64,000 nucleotides of DNA. It comes from Aquiluna borgnonia (GTDB lineage: Bacteria > Actinomycetota > Actinomycetes > Actinomycetales > Microbacteriaceae). The stretch is taken from contig NZ_CP054056.1 in NCBI RefSeq assembly GCF_013283855.1, positions 1,240,001 to 1,304,000 of the forward strand, read 5' to 3'. Within the stretch, counting starts at the first letter, position 1; each line of letters starts with the position of its first letter. The position numbers and the translations under genes are program-made. The notes under the pieces were generated by a model. That model did no database searches, had not been told where the DNA came from, and saw only the letters and a list, made by a program, of their open reading frames with translations. Positions 33,010 to 40,912 of the stretch are shown in pieces.

Positions 33010-34504
33010 TGATGTGGACGTGGCCTTCCTCGCGAATAGTTGCCACCCCGCGCTCCAGGAGGTTTTTACCAAGTCTCTCGGTGGCGGGAAGTTCGATTGG
33101 ATACTGGCCCGTGAAGCAAGCGGTGCAGAGCTTTGACTCAGGCTGGTTGGTGGCTGCAATCATTCCCTCTTTAGAGAGGTAGCCAAGAGAATCAGCCCCG
33201 ATGGACTGTCTGACCTCATCGACTCCCAGTCCAGAAGCTATGAGCTCTGCCCTGGATGCAAAGTCGATTCCGTAGAAGCAGGGCCAGGTAATCGGTGGGC
33301 TTGAAATCCGAACGTGAACCTCGGCGGCACCAGCCTCTTTAAGCATCTTCACCAGAGCCCGCTGGGTGTTGCCGCGGACGATTGAGTCATCCACCACAAC
33401 CAACCGCTTACCCGCGATCACCTCTCGAAGGGGATTGAGCTTTAGCCGAATACCGAGCTGGCGAATGGTCTGGGAGGGCTGAATAAAGGTTCTTCCCACG
33501 TAGGCATTTTTCACCAGTCCGTGGCCAAAGGGGATTCCGGAGAATTCCGAATAGCCAATTGCCGCGGGGGTTCCAGACTCCGGGGTTGGCATCACCAGAT
33601 CTGCCTCGACCGGGAACTCTCTAGCCAAAGTCCGACCCATCTCAACCCTGGCCTCATAAACCACCCGACCGCTTATGGAAGTGTCTGGGCGCGCCAGGTA
33701 GACGTATTCAAAGACGCAACCGGCTCGCTTTTTAGGGGCAAAACTGGTCGAGCGAAGTCCGTTCTCGTCAATCGCAATCAGTTCCCCGGGCTCGACCTCG
33801 CGAACAAAGGATGCTCCAACAATGTCAAGGGCTGCCGACTCGGAAGCAACCACCCAGCCGCGCTCTAGTCGGCCAAGCACCAGAGGCCTCACCCCTTGCG
33901 GATCGCGCGCGGCATAGAGGGTGTGCTCATCCATGAAAGCTAGGCAGTAGGCACCTTTAACCAAAGGTAGAAGTTCGAGTGCGGTGGCCTCCAGGGAGGC
34001 ATCTGCGTTGCCGGTGAGTAACGCGGTCAAAACTGCGGTGTCGGTGGTGTTTCCACCCCGCAGCTCAGACTCGTGATTTGGATATCGCTTTTCCAACAGC
34101 TCCATCAGTTCGGCAGTGTTGGTGAGATTTCCGTTGTGGGCCAGGGCAATAGTTCCGTAGGCAGTCTTACCAAGCGTTGGCTGAGCGTTTCTCCAGTGAG
34201 AGGCACCGGTTGTGGAATATCTGGTGTGGCCAACCGCAATGTGACCAAGCAGGGACTCGAGGGCGGCCTCGTTGAAGACCTGGGAAACCAGACCCATGTC
34301 CTTATAAACCAAAATCTTTTCGCCGTTGGCGGTTGCAATGCCCGCTGACTCTTGGCCGCGGTGCTGGAGTGCGTAAAGTCCAAAGTAGGTGAGTTTGGAA
34401 ACTTCTTCCCCGGGAGCCCAAACTCCAAAGACTCCGCACTGGTCCTGTGGACCCTTCTCAAAAGGAAGGATGTCGTGATTTAGTTGACCGTCTGGGCGGA
34501 TCAC
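33002..34504 (-). CDS. purF: Amidophosphoribosyltransferase
   Basis: 500 aa, first committed step of purine synthesis. A short propeptide (residues 1-22) precedes the nucleophile C23 (CGVFGVWAPG), so N-terminal processing is expected. The glutaminase domain is followed by the PRPP motif VVVDDSIVRGNTQ. Cysteines in GCVFEY, WPCFYG and LCTACF match the [4Fe-4S]-containing Bacillus-type enzyme. GTG start in a GTGA overlap with the upstream membrane protein gene. Confidence 0.96.
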   Translation of the reverse strand: MIRPDGQLNHDILPFEKGPQDQCGVFGVWAPGEEVSKLTYFGLYALQHRGQESAGIATANGEKILVYKDMGLVSQVFNEAALESLLGHIAVGHTRYSTTGASHWRNAQPTLGKTAYGTIALAHNGNLTNTAELMELLEKRYPNHESELRGGNTTDTAVLTALLTGNADASLEATALELLPLVKGAYCLAFMDEHTLYAARDPQGVRPLVLGRLERGWVVASESAALDIVGASFVREVEPGELIAIDENGLRSTSFAPKKRAGCVFEYVYLARPDTSISGRVVYEARVEMGRTLAREFPVEADLVMPTPESGTPAAIGYSEFSGIPFGHGLVKNAYVGRTFIQPSQTIRQLGIRLKLNPLREVIAGKRLVVVDDSIVRGNTQRALVKMLKEAGAAEVHVRISSPPITWPCFYGIDFASRAELIASGLGVDEVRQSIGADSLGYLSKEGMIAATNQPESKLCTACFTGQYPIELPATERLGKNLLERGVATIREEGHVHIND

Positions 34505-34782
34505 TCGACCACTCGCTCTGCCTCAGCGCGCTTTGCGCTCCGTGAAGAAAGCAGATCGACGGTGATCGCGAAAGCTAGGCCAACGCCAAAGCCTAGAGAA
34601 GCCATTGAGAGGAACAGCAGACCAAGAATGTTCTCGCTGGAACGCTGATCCGCTGGAATAAAGAGGTAAAGGACAAAGGCGGCAATCGCCCCAAAAATGG
34701 CTCCGGTTAGTGCCCAGGGGAGAATCTTGGGGGCACGGCGAATTTCGACCACTTCTGGGTTGGGTTTCTTTTTGCTCGCCAC
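34501..34782 (-). CDS. Two-helix membrane protein upstream of purF
   Basis: 93 aa. A basic N-terminus (ASKKKPNPEVVEIRRAPK) is followed by two transmembrane helices (about residues 21-40 and 53-76) and a charged tail. Small proteins of this type occur next to purF in many actinobacteria; the function is unknown. I choose GTG 34782 because relatives begin with an MASKKKP-like stretch; the open frame reaches 34827 and overlaps the SCP2-like gene. Confidence 0.8.
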   Translation of the reverse strand: MASKKKPNPEVVEIRRAPKILPWALTGAIFGAIAAFVLYLFIPADQRSSENILGLLFLSMASLGFGVGLAFAITVDLLSSRSAKRAEAERVVE

Positions 34783-34823
34783 CTGAGTATTCAAACAGAT
34801 ATCAACCCTCAGCGACACTGAGT

Positions 34824-35168
34824 TCATGGATTTAGCGCATCAAAAACTTTTGCGATTTCACTCGCCCTAACACCGGAGAGTCGAATGTCGGGGGAAGCGG
34901 TGGATAGGTCAAGTTTTCTTTTTCCAAGCGCTAGCTCAATGAATACTTCGGGATCCAGTTCAACAACATTTGGAGGCGTTCCGCGTCTGTGGTCCATGCC
35001 CTCAACGCATTGAATGGCGCCGAAGGGTGGTACGCGCAACTCGATGGTCCCCCCGGGAAACTCTGTTTCGATGCGCTGCAGCAGATAGCGAACCGCTGTC
35101 CCAAGCTGTGTGCTGAGGTCAGCTAGAGCTGCTTCACCAACAGCTTCAGGAATTCGCTTTTTGCCCAC
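34824..35168 (-). CDS. SCP2-like (sterol carrier family) protein
   Basis: 114 aa. It resembles the actinobacterial sterol carrier family protein found upstream of purF: an N-terminal helix, then GTIELRVPPFGAIQCVEG, NVVELDPEVFIELALGK and a C-terminal helix. It may bind a lipid or hydrophobic ligand, or have another role in maturation; unproven. GTG start; AT-rich sequence (TAAATAATTAG) just upstream could contain a leaderless -10. Confidence 0.8.
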   Translation of the reverse strand: MGKKRIPEAVGEAALADLSTQLGTAVRYLLQRIETEFPGGTIELRVPPFGAIQCVEGMDHRRGTPPNVVELDPEVFIELALGKRKLDLSTASPDIRLSGVRASEIAKVFDALNP

Positions 35169-35184
35169 GGCTAATTATTTACTC

Positions 35185-35574
35185 TCATTTGGTTGCATCC
35201 AGAATCCAGTCAAAGTTTTGACTGAGTATTCGGGAGTCTGAGGTTATGAGACTTAGGTTGTTTGCCGCCGCCACAGCCATGATCTGCCGGTCAAAAGGAT
35301 CCGGCACCCACTCAGGACTAAAGCGAGAAAAAGCGGTGCCGGCTTCAATGTTGAAATTTAGGGGCAGAATCCCTTCGCTCTGCCAAAGTTCAAGGATGCT
35401 CAGATCGAACTTGAGTTTCCCAAAGCGCATCTTGAATGAGAGCTCAGCAACGGAGACCGAAGAAAAATAAAGATCTTGGCGCTCCAAAATCTTGGTCGTT
35501 ACCCGCCCGATGTAACCCGGATCTTCTCCGAGCCAGTAAAGGACCTGAGTATCCAGCAGAAAGCCCTTAGCCAT
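35185..35574 (-). CDS. PIN-domain toxin (VapC-like)
   Basis: 129 aa PIN ribonuclease. Metal-binding acids are D8 (LLDTQVLYW), E44 (VAELSFK), D95 (DPFDRQIMA) and D113 (TSDSRI). The DPFDR signature is typical of PIN toxins paired with Phd antitoxins. It overlaps its antitoxin gene by 8 bp. It is a different subfamily from the VapC at 4713. Confidence 0.9.
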   Translation of the reverse strand: MAKGFLLDTQVLYWLGEDPGYIGRVTTKILERQDLYFSSVSVAELSFKMRFGKLKFDLSILELWQSEGILPLNFNIEAGTAFSRFSPEWVPDPFDRQIMAVAAANNLSLITSDSRILSQNFDWILDATK

Positions 35575-35824
35575 TCCACTCCGAGTACTCGATGGAGTCC
35601 AGAAATGCCTGATCTAGCTCTTCCCACTGCCGATTAGAAATTGGACCGATGAGTCCCTTTAGTTTTGTGAAGTCTCGGGGTGACTCACGCTGGGCTTGAA
35701 CCGGGACCAACTTCATGATTTCAACGCCGTTGCGAGCAACCACGACCTCTTCACCTTGCTCAACCAACTTTGCGAGCTTGGAAAAGTTTGTCTTTGCCTC
35801 ATGCATGTTTACGGTCACAACCAT
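35567..35824 (-). CDS. Phd/YefM-family antitoxin
   Basis: 85 aa. The N-terminal Phd/YefM dimerisation and DNA-binding domain is TVNMHEAKTNFSKLAKLVEQGEEVVVARNGVEIMKLVP; the toxin-neutralising tail is acidic (LDQAFLDSIEYSEWNG). ATG 35824 lies 7 nt after TAACAT and next to a tandem repeat at 35835-35851 that may be its operator. Confidence 0.9.
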   Translation of the reverse strand: MVVTVNMHEAKTNFSKLAKLVEQGEEVVVARNGVEIMKLVPVQAQRESPRDFTKLKGLIGPISNRQWEELDQAFLDSIEYSEWNG

Positions 35825-35831
35825 GAATCTA

Positions 35832-35851
35832 ATGTTAGTCCACTTAGTCCA
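35832..35851 (-). promoter_or_regulatory. Toxin-antitoxin promoter with tandem TGGACTAA repeats
   Basis: TGGACTAA occurs twice on the minus strand (35844-35851 and 35835-35842), 9 bp apart. The second copy touches the -10-like TAACAT (35832-35837), itself 7 nt before the antitoxin ATG. A likely autoregulatory operator. Confidence 0.5.
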
Positions 35852-35888
35852 TTAGGAGGATTGGCTCAGGCTGTGCAGAAATAGCACT

Positions 35889-35894
35889 TAGGCT
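35889..35894 (+). promoter_or_regulatory. Leaderless -10 candidate, prenyltransferase gene
   Basis: TAGGCT, 6 nt before GTG 35901. Confidence 0.5.
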
Positions 35895-35900
35895 TTAGAA

Positions 35901-36737
35901 GTGTTGAAAAGACTAATCATCATCTCCCGACCCGTGCTGTGGGTAAACACCATCGGCACCACCGTGATGGGAATGTGGTTGGCCGGTTACCTGTGGGACT
36001 GGCGAGTGCTGCCGATCCTGATTTGGGTGACCCTGCCGTTCAACCTTTTGATCTACGGCATCAACGACATCTTTGATCAGGAAACTGACAACATCAACGC
36101 CCGCAAAGGCGGCTACGAGGGCGCCCACATCTACCCAAATGAGGTGAAGCCGATCTGGTGGGGGGTAGTCCTCACCAACGTTCCCTTTCTGATCTTCTTC
36201 GCGCTAACTTTGCCCTGGCAGGCAACGGCCTGGATGGTGGCCTACAGCCTGTTCTTCACTTTTTACTCAGCACCCCCGCTTCGATTCAAGGCTCGCCCAT
36301 ACCTAGATAGTTTTTCCAACACCGACTACGCCTTCCCGCTCGCTTTCGTGCCGCTGGCACTCGGCCATGAGCCACTCTGGCTAGCAGTATTTGCGCTTAT
36401 GGCCTGGTCCATCGCCAAGCATGCCTACGATGCCATCCAAGATATCCCGCAGGATTCTGACACTGGGATTCAGACGACCGCCGTGCACCTCGGAGTCAAA
36501 GGAACCCTAATTTGGTCAGGTTTTTGGTGGATAGTTTCCACGGTTTTGTTTGCCCTGGTGAACCTGCCGGTTGCTATCGCTAACGCCGTAATCTCCGGTT
36601 ACCTTGTGGTCTCGGTTTGGAAAGATCCAACACCCAAGAAAGCTCACGATGTCTACAAGTACTCGATTGCTTTCCCTTACGTTGCAGGCGCAGTTGCTGG
36701 GGTTCAACTTGTTGCGTCCATTGTCCTCGGCTGGTAG
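35901..36737 (+). CDS. UbiA-family prenyltransferase, lycopene elongase (CrtEb)-like
   Basis: 278 aa, about eight to nine membrane helices. The first Asp-rich motif lies in YGINDIFDQETDNINARKGG and the second in DAIQDIPQDSDTG. The YGINDxFDxExDxxNxRKGG context closely resembles actinobacterial CrtEb, which adds C5 units to lycopene on the way to C50 carotenoids. Other UbiA enzymes share the fold, so substrate is an inference. A CrtI/CrtD-like oxidoreductase starts 2 bp after its stop, which supports a carotenoid role. GTG start; leaderless-type -10 upstream. Confidence 0.85.
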   Translation: MLKRLIIISRPVLWVNTIGTTVMGMWLAGYLWDWRVLPILIWVTLPFNLLIYGINDIFDQETDNINARKGGYEGAHIYPNEVKPIWWGVVLTNVPFLIFFALTLPWQATAWMVAYSLFFTFYSAPPLRFKARPYLDSFSNTDYAFPLAFVPLALGHEPLWLAVFALMAWSIAKHAYDAIQDIPQDSDTGIQTTAVHLGVKGTLIWSGFWWIVSTVLFALVNLPVAIANAVISGYLVVSVWKDPTPKKAHDVYKYSIAFPYVAGAVAGVQLVASIVLGW

Positions 36738-36739
36738 CG

Positions 36740-38155
36740 GTGGCAAAAGTAGTTGTGCTAGGAGCTGGCCTCTCGGGGCTGGCGAGTGCGGCACTGCTCG
36801 CTCAAGCGGGTCACCAGGTCACTGTTCTAGAACGAAACTCTTGGGTCGGAGGTAAATCACGGCGCATCGAAGTGCTCGGTCAGCGAATGGACACCGGTCC
36901 CGCACTGGTCACCTACCCAGAGGTATGGGAAAACTTTCTAAGTACCTACGACTCACTGGGTGCCAAAAAGGCAGCCGATGTGATCGACCTGAAGTTTGAA
37001 AAGCTGCCGGAAATTGGCCGCTACTACCTTCGCAATCACGTCACCTATCTTCCGGTCAAGCCTGAGCACCACTGGTTCAAACCCTGGGAGCGCTTTGCGA
37101 CCCAGCATGACCGATTGACTCCAGCCATCACAAAGCTTTTGACGCTGAGCCCCTTTAGCTTGAAGACCCTTGCTCCAGTGGGAAAGATTGCCGGCACCTA
37201 CGGCATCAACCTGACCACTTCCTCCTACATCAACTCCCTGGACTACATGCCAAAGGGATTGAAGGAGGTGATTGCCATTCACACCTTGAACGCAGGCATC
37301 TCACCAAAGCGAAGCCTTGCGCTCTATGCCTCAATGACGGCAAGCATGGCCTCGCAGGGAATCTCAGTTCCAGTTGGTGGTGTGAATGAAATCGCCCAGT
37401 CGATCTTCCAGCTGGCCTTGGCAGCCGGTGCCACGGTGAAGCTAAATGCCAAGGTCACCAAAGTCTCAAAGGGATTAGTTGAGGTTGATGGGGAGCGATA
37501 CCAGTTCGATCAACTGGTGAGCTCAATTGACCCGTTCGTGCTAAAGCAACTGATGGGAAAACCAAAGGCGGAACCCAAGCTGAGCTCCTGCTCGGGAGTG
37601 GCAATCTATGCGGTTCTCAAGAACCCGCTGCCCGAGGAGATTGTCACGCACTCGGTGATCATGCCCGATGACTCGGACCAGCTATTTGAGGCGATTGAGG
37701 CAAAACGTCCGCCCAAGCAAACCATGACATTTGTCAACTACTACCGGGCCGGGCACATCTACCCGAACTCAAAACCAACCGTGGCGGTGCTACTTACCGC
37801 TCCGGCAGATGGCAAAGCCCACGACCTAAACAGCGAGTGGGTAAGACAAGAGCTCGACAGAGTCTCGGAAAAGCTAGGCCTGTCCTCCCCGATTGATGAG
37901 CTTTTCGAGGATTATCAACTTCTAAACCCAGAGTACTTCTCGGTCTACGGAGCTAAGGACGGAGCCCTCTACGGGGCGACTAAACCGCTGTGGCAATCCG
38001 GTCCCTTCCACGCTCCCGCCCACCACAATCCCATGCGCCCATGGCTTTGGCGAGTTGGCGCATCGGTGCACCCCGGTGGCGGAATCCCGGCGGTGTTGGG
38101 AAGCGCTCAAATTACGACTGCGAAACTGCTCAGAAAACTCGGGAAGGGAAAATGA
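36740..38155 (+). CDS. FAD-dependent phytoene desaturase-like oxidoreductase (CrtI/CrtD family)
   Basis: 471 aa. The N-terminal FAD dinucleotide fold is VVVLGAGLSGLASAALLAQAGH with ERNSWVGGKS; the family's C-terminal FAD signature is VGASVHPGGGIPAVLGSAQ. It may be a 1,4-type phytoene desaturase, a 3,4-desaturase (CrtD) or another isoprenoid desaturase. Coupling with the CrtEb-like gene suggests a carotenoid end-group or chain modification. GTG 36740, 2 bp after the prenyltransferase stop, is chosen; the longer frame from 36617 is inside that gene. Confidence 0.87.
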   Translation: MAKVVVLGAGLSGLASAALLAQAGHQVTVLERNSWVGGKSRRIEVLGQRMDTGPALVTYPEVWENFLSTYDSLGAKKAADVIDLKFEKLPEIGRYYLRNHVTYLPVKPEHHWFKPWERFATQHDRLTPAITKLLTLSPFSLKTLAPVGKIAGTYGINLTTSSYINSLDYMPKGLKEVIAIHTLNAGISPKRSLALYASMTASMASQGISVPVGGVNEIAQSIFQLALAAGATVKLNAKVTKVSKGLVEVDGERYQFDQLVSSIDPFVLKQLMGKPKAEPKLSSCSGVAIYAVLKNPLPEEIVTHSVIMPDDSDQLFEAIEAKRPPKQTMTFVNYYRAGHIYPNSKPTVAVLLTAPADGKAHDLNSEWVRQELDRVSEKLGLSSPIDELFEDYQLLNPEYFSVYGAKDGALYGATKPLWQSGPFHAPAHHNPMRPWLWRVGASVHPGGGIPAVLGSAQITTAKLLRKLGKGK

Positions 38156-38172
38156 ACCTCTCACGGTTCAAC

Positions 38173-38178
38173 TAGTCT
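38173..38178 (+). promoter_or_regulatory. Leaderless -10 candidate, nitroreductase
   Basis: TAGTCT, 7 nt before ATG 38186. Confidence 0.35.
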
Positions 38179-38185
38179 CGTGAGC

Positions 38186-38767
38186 ATGATTCAAAAACCC
38201 GCACAAACTTCCGTCCCAATCTCTGAACTATTGGCAAACCGCTGGAGCCCAAGGGTCTACGACCCAACTCACCGGCTATCCCAAGACCAAATTGCTCGCC
38301 TGCAAGAGGCAGCACGCTGGGCACCTTCGGGTAACAACAACCAGCCCTGGCGCTTTGCCTTTCTGACCCGGGAGAGTGCGCTGTTTCAGGAAATATCTCA
38401 AAAGGCGCTCACTGGCTTCAACCAGAGCTGGGCGCCAAAGGCATCGCTCTATGTTGTGGCACTGGCTGATCAGAAGCGTCCAGACGGTAATGATTTCAAG
38501 CAGCACGACAGCTATTTCAACAACGCGCTTGCAACCGGCCAGATTGTTTACGAGGCTGAAGCCATGGGGCTAAAGGCCCACTACATGGGTGGAGTCATCC
38601 ACGATGAAATTCTCAGGCTTCTGGAGGTAGAGGACGCCTGGGTCACCTGCGTGATTACGGTTGGTATGCAGGGTGATCTGACCGGTGTGACCCAGGAGCT
38701 TGCCCAGCGTGAATCGGCGGAGCGAACCAGAAAAGCTCTGCCTGACATCATCATCAGATCCGAGTAG
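38186..38767 (+). CDS. Nitroreductase-family flavoprotein
   Basis: 193 aa FMN-dependent oxidoreductase of the NfsA/NfsB/BluB superfamily. WSPRVYDP near the start, EAARWAPSGNNNQPWRF (FMN phosphate region) and EAEAMGLKAHYMGGV are characteristic. The substrate (quinones, nitro compounds or others) cannot be told. Start ATG 38186, or GTG 38180. Confidence 0.9.
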   Translation: MIQKPAQTSVPISELLANRWSPRVYDPTHRLSQDQIARLQEAARWAPSGNNNQPWRFAFLTRESALFQEISQKALTGFNQSWAPKASLYVVALADQKRPDGNDFKQHDSYFNNALATGQIVYEAEAMGLKAHYMGGVIHDEILRLLEVEDAWVTCVITVGMQGDLTGVTQELAQRESAERTRKALPDIIIRSE

Positions 38768-38804
38768 CTGGGGCCAGCCCGGGGCTAGGCTTTGACTCAA
38801 AGTT

Positions 38805-40046
38805 ATGAAAGCCCCGACTGAATTGTCAGACACCAAGTTCTCCCCCTCGTTCCAGAAACTATGGACGGCGAGCGCCGCCAGCAACTTAGCCGATGGCCTG
38901 CTAAAAACAGCCGCTCCGCTATTGGCGACCACCCTCACCAAGGACCCGTTTCTAATCTCAACGCTGGCAGCGGTGATCATGCTGCCGTGGCTGTTTTTTG
39001 CCATTCCAATCGGTGGTTTGGTAGACCGAGTTAATCGCAGGCTCCTGCTCGCAGTTGCGAATTTGATTCGGCTGAGTGCTGCATCGATACTTGCCGTCAC
39101 AGTCGGTTATGACCTCATCACTTTCCCGATTTTGCTTTTGGCCACCCTGCTTTTTGGGATTGGTGAGGTGATGTATGACACCACGATCCAATCGATGACT
39201 CCGGAGGTTTTGGATAGGGATCAGCTGGACCGGGGCAACGCCAGACTCCAGGTCACCTCCGTTGCTCTGGGTGAATTCATCGGCACCCCACTGAGCGGTG
39301 TCCTATTTGCAGCTTCGATCGTGCTGCCCTTTGTATTTGGTGCCGGCGGAATCGTGCTGGCGGTCCTGATTGTTCTGCTGTTACCAAGCCACTACTCCTC
39401 AACCCCCAAGAGCACACAGCCCAAGGACAAGACTAAGTTCTGGGCAGACATCCGATTCGGCATCGGTTACCTCTACCAGGACAAGGTGCTGCTCAAGCTG
39501 GTGCTGCTAACCAGCTCCATCGGATTCTTTTTCTCTGCATCCAGTGCGACGATGGTGCTATTTCTCACCGAAACTTTGAAGCTCCCGATCGCCCTCTACG
39601 GAGTGATTTTTGCCATGCCAGCCGTTGGCACCCTGCTGGGATCTTTACTGGCTCCAAGACTGTCTGCCAAATTCGGCAGAACCAACGTCATGGCGCTGAG
39701 CATGCTGGTTTCTAGTTTTCTAGTGATTTTGCAGGGATTCTCACCGAACTACTGGGTGCTGGCTGGATTGGTTGGCCTTGGCCTAATGGCAATCACCTTC
39801 TGGAACATCCTGTTGATGTCCACCTACCACCAGATCATCCCGACTGAACCGTTTGGTCGAATTCACGGCACCCGCAGAACCTTGGTCTGGGGCTTGATGC
39901 CGATTGGCTCACTGCTTGGGGGAGCCATCGCAACCATTGACCTCAGAGCTCCGTTTTGGATCGGCGGCCTAGCCTGCACGGCACTCGCCCTCTACGGTTA
40001 CAACTTCATCCGAAACCTAAACACGACACTGGTGAATAAGGAGTAG
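38805..40046 (+). CDS. MFS transporter (EntS/MFS_3-like)
   Basis: 413 aa with about twelve helices. Motif A is GGLVDRVNRRLLLAVANL, in the MFS_3 group that includes siderophore and macrolide exporters. No siderophore genes are nearby, so the substrate is unknown. TAGGCT lies 14 nt upstream, giving a very short leader. The YciI-like gene follows 3 bp after the stop. Confidence 0.88.
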   Translation: MKAPTELSDTKFSPSFQKLWTASAASNLADGLLKTAAPLLATTLTKDPFLISTLAAVIMLPWLFFAIPIGGLVDRVNRRLLLAVANLIRLSAASILAVTVGYDLITFPILLLATLLFGIGEVMYDTTIQSMTPEVLDRDQLDRGNARLQVTSVALGEFIGTPLSGVLFAASIVLPFVFGAGGIVLAVLIVLLLPSHYSSTPKSTQPKDKTKFWADIRFGIGYLYQDKVLLKLVLLTSSIGFFFSASSATMVLFLTETLKLPIALYGVIFAMPAVGTLLGSLLAPRLSAKFGRTNVMALSMLVSSFLVILQGFSPNYWVLAGLVGLGLMAITFWNILLMSTYHQIIPTEPFGRIHGTRRTLVWGLMPIGSLLGGAIATIDLRAPFWIGGLACTALALYGYNFIRNLNTTLVNKE

Positions 40047-40049
40047 TTC

Positions 40050-40376
40050 ATGCGGTTTCTGCTCATGGTAATAGACACCACCTCCCCTTCAGCCTCTGGC
40101 GACGAGCTGGCTGCTATAGATGCCTTCAATCAGCAGCTGACCGATAACAACCAGCTACTTCTTGCCGTCGGCATCGCCGATCCCGGCAAAAGCTTGATAG
40201 TTGACGGTCGCCAAACACCGGCCTCTAGCGCGCAGGAGAGCCTATTCTCAGGGCCCGATTACCACAGTGGTTTCTGGTTCATAAGTGCGGAATCGGTTGA
40301 TGAGGCTCAAGAGTTAGCCAAACAGGGTTCTAAAGCTTGCAACCGCAAGGTTGAGCTAAGACCCCTGCTTGGCTAA
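40050..40376 (+). CDS. YciI-like/DGPF domain protein
   Basis: 108 aa ferredoxin-like fold of the YCII-related (DGPF) family: MRFLLMVI start, LLLAVGIADPGKSLIVDG, then SGFWFISAESVDEAQELAKQ. These small enzymes or binding proteins are often hypothetical; no catalytic role is assigned here. Three bp after the MFS gene, likely co-transcribed. Confidence 0.83.
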   Translation: MRFLLMVIDTTSPSASGDELAAIDAFNQQLTDNNQLLLAVGIADPGKSLIVDGRQTPASSAQESLFSGPDYHSGFWFISAESVDEAQELAKQGSKACNRKVELRPLLG

Positions 40377-40384
40377 TTAGTTCT

Positions 40385-40390
40385 TAGACT
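40385..40390 (+). promoter_or_regulatory. Leaderless -10 candidate, alpha-CTD-like gene
   Basis: TAGACT, 6 nt before ATG 40397. Confidence 0.5.
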
Positions 40391-40396
40391 TGGCCC

Positions 40397-40648
40397 ATGG
40401 TCAAGCCCCAACCAAGAAAGCGCTATGTCCAGTTGGACATGAGTCAATACGAGGGGCTTGATGACGAGTGGCGCCGGATTGGGCTTAGTGCCCCGGCTAG
40501 AAAAGCCCTGGTGGATGCCAAACTCTATAAAGTCTCGGACCTTAGGAAGATAACCCAATCCGAACTCATTGAGATGGATGGGATTTCCAAATCGGCAGTG
40601 GCGAGGATAAAGGTCATTATGGAGGCCAAGCGAATTAGCTTCCGCTAA
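40397..40648 (+). CDS. Small helix-hairpin-helix protein resembling RNA polymerase alpha-CTD
   Basis: 83 aa. Residues about 27-80 (IGLSAPARKALVDAKLYKVSDL, then KITQSELIEMDGISKSAVARIK) match the double HhH fold of RpoA C-terminal domains, which bind DNA and transcription factors. No other domain is present. It may bind DNA or RNA; the partner is unknown. Its terminator is also the host-side copy of the tRNA-Arg terminator at the island boundary. Confidence 0.8.
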   Translation: MVKPQPRKRYVQLDMSQYEGLDDEWRRIGLSAPARKALVDAKLYKVSDLRKITQSELIEMDGISKSAVARIKVIMEAKRISFR

Positions 40649-40657
40649 AAAATAAAA

Positions 40658-40688
40658 AACCCGAGAAGTTGTGAAGTCTTCTCGGGTT
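40658..40688. terminator. Intrinsic terminator at the left island boundary
   Basis: 11-bp stem AACCCGAGAAG / CTTCTCGGGTT with a 9-nt loop. It is followed by TT on the plus strand and an A-rich side for the minus strand. It serves the alpha-CTD-like gene now and presumably served tRNA-Arg before insertion. Confidence 0.85.
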
Positions 40689-40691
40689 TTG

Positions 40692-40734
40692 TGCGCTTGG
40701 AGGGACTCGAACCCCCAACCTTCTGATCCGTAGT
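40692..40734 (-). pseudogene. Truncated tRNA-Arg 3' remnant
   Basis: Identical to the last 43 nt of tRNA-Arg(ACG) at 44525-44567, from the anticodon loop to the discriminator base. The 5' half is missing. It marks the displaced original 3' end after island insertion. Confidence 0.85.
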
Positions 40735-40912
40735 TATGTTGCAATGCCTCTATATGTAGAGGAAGTGGCAATGTACCCCAGTATTTTATTAGTCAAGCCA
40801 CCCTTTGCAGATGTGTCCATTCATGACCGTTTCCGCCCATTGAACGGAATGTGAACGGAAGGCATCATTAGCCCGACCGGCTCAGAAGTTGAACCTGCAA
40901 AAGGATCTTGGG
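40735..40912. other. Island left-end non-coding segment with repeats
   Basis: No open frame. It holds a hairpin CCTCTA/TAGAGG (40747-40762) and a tandem TGAACGGAA (40841-40849 and 40852-40860, period 11 bp). These might be arm-type integrase sites or remains of the recombination module; no integrase fragment is readable. Confidence 0.45.

Larger units (their letters stand above)
40650..40734. repeat. Left boundary repeat (attL-like)
   Basis: 85 bp, matches 44483-44567 except at 40677 and two bases just before the tRNA end. Contains the terminator hairpin and 43 nt of tRNA-Arg. Confidence 0.85.

Noticed and set aside
40735-40912. Degenerate integrase gene in the island
   Set aside because: No frame of useful length or integrase-like residues (R...HxxR...Y) is readable on either strand in this segment.
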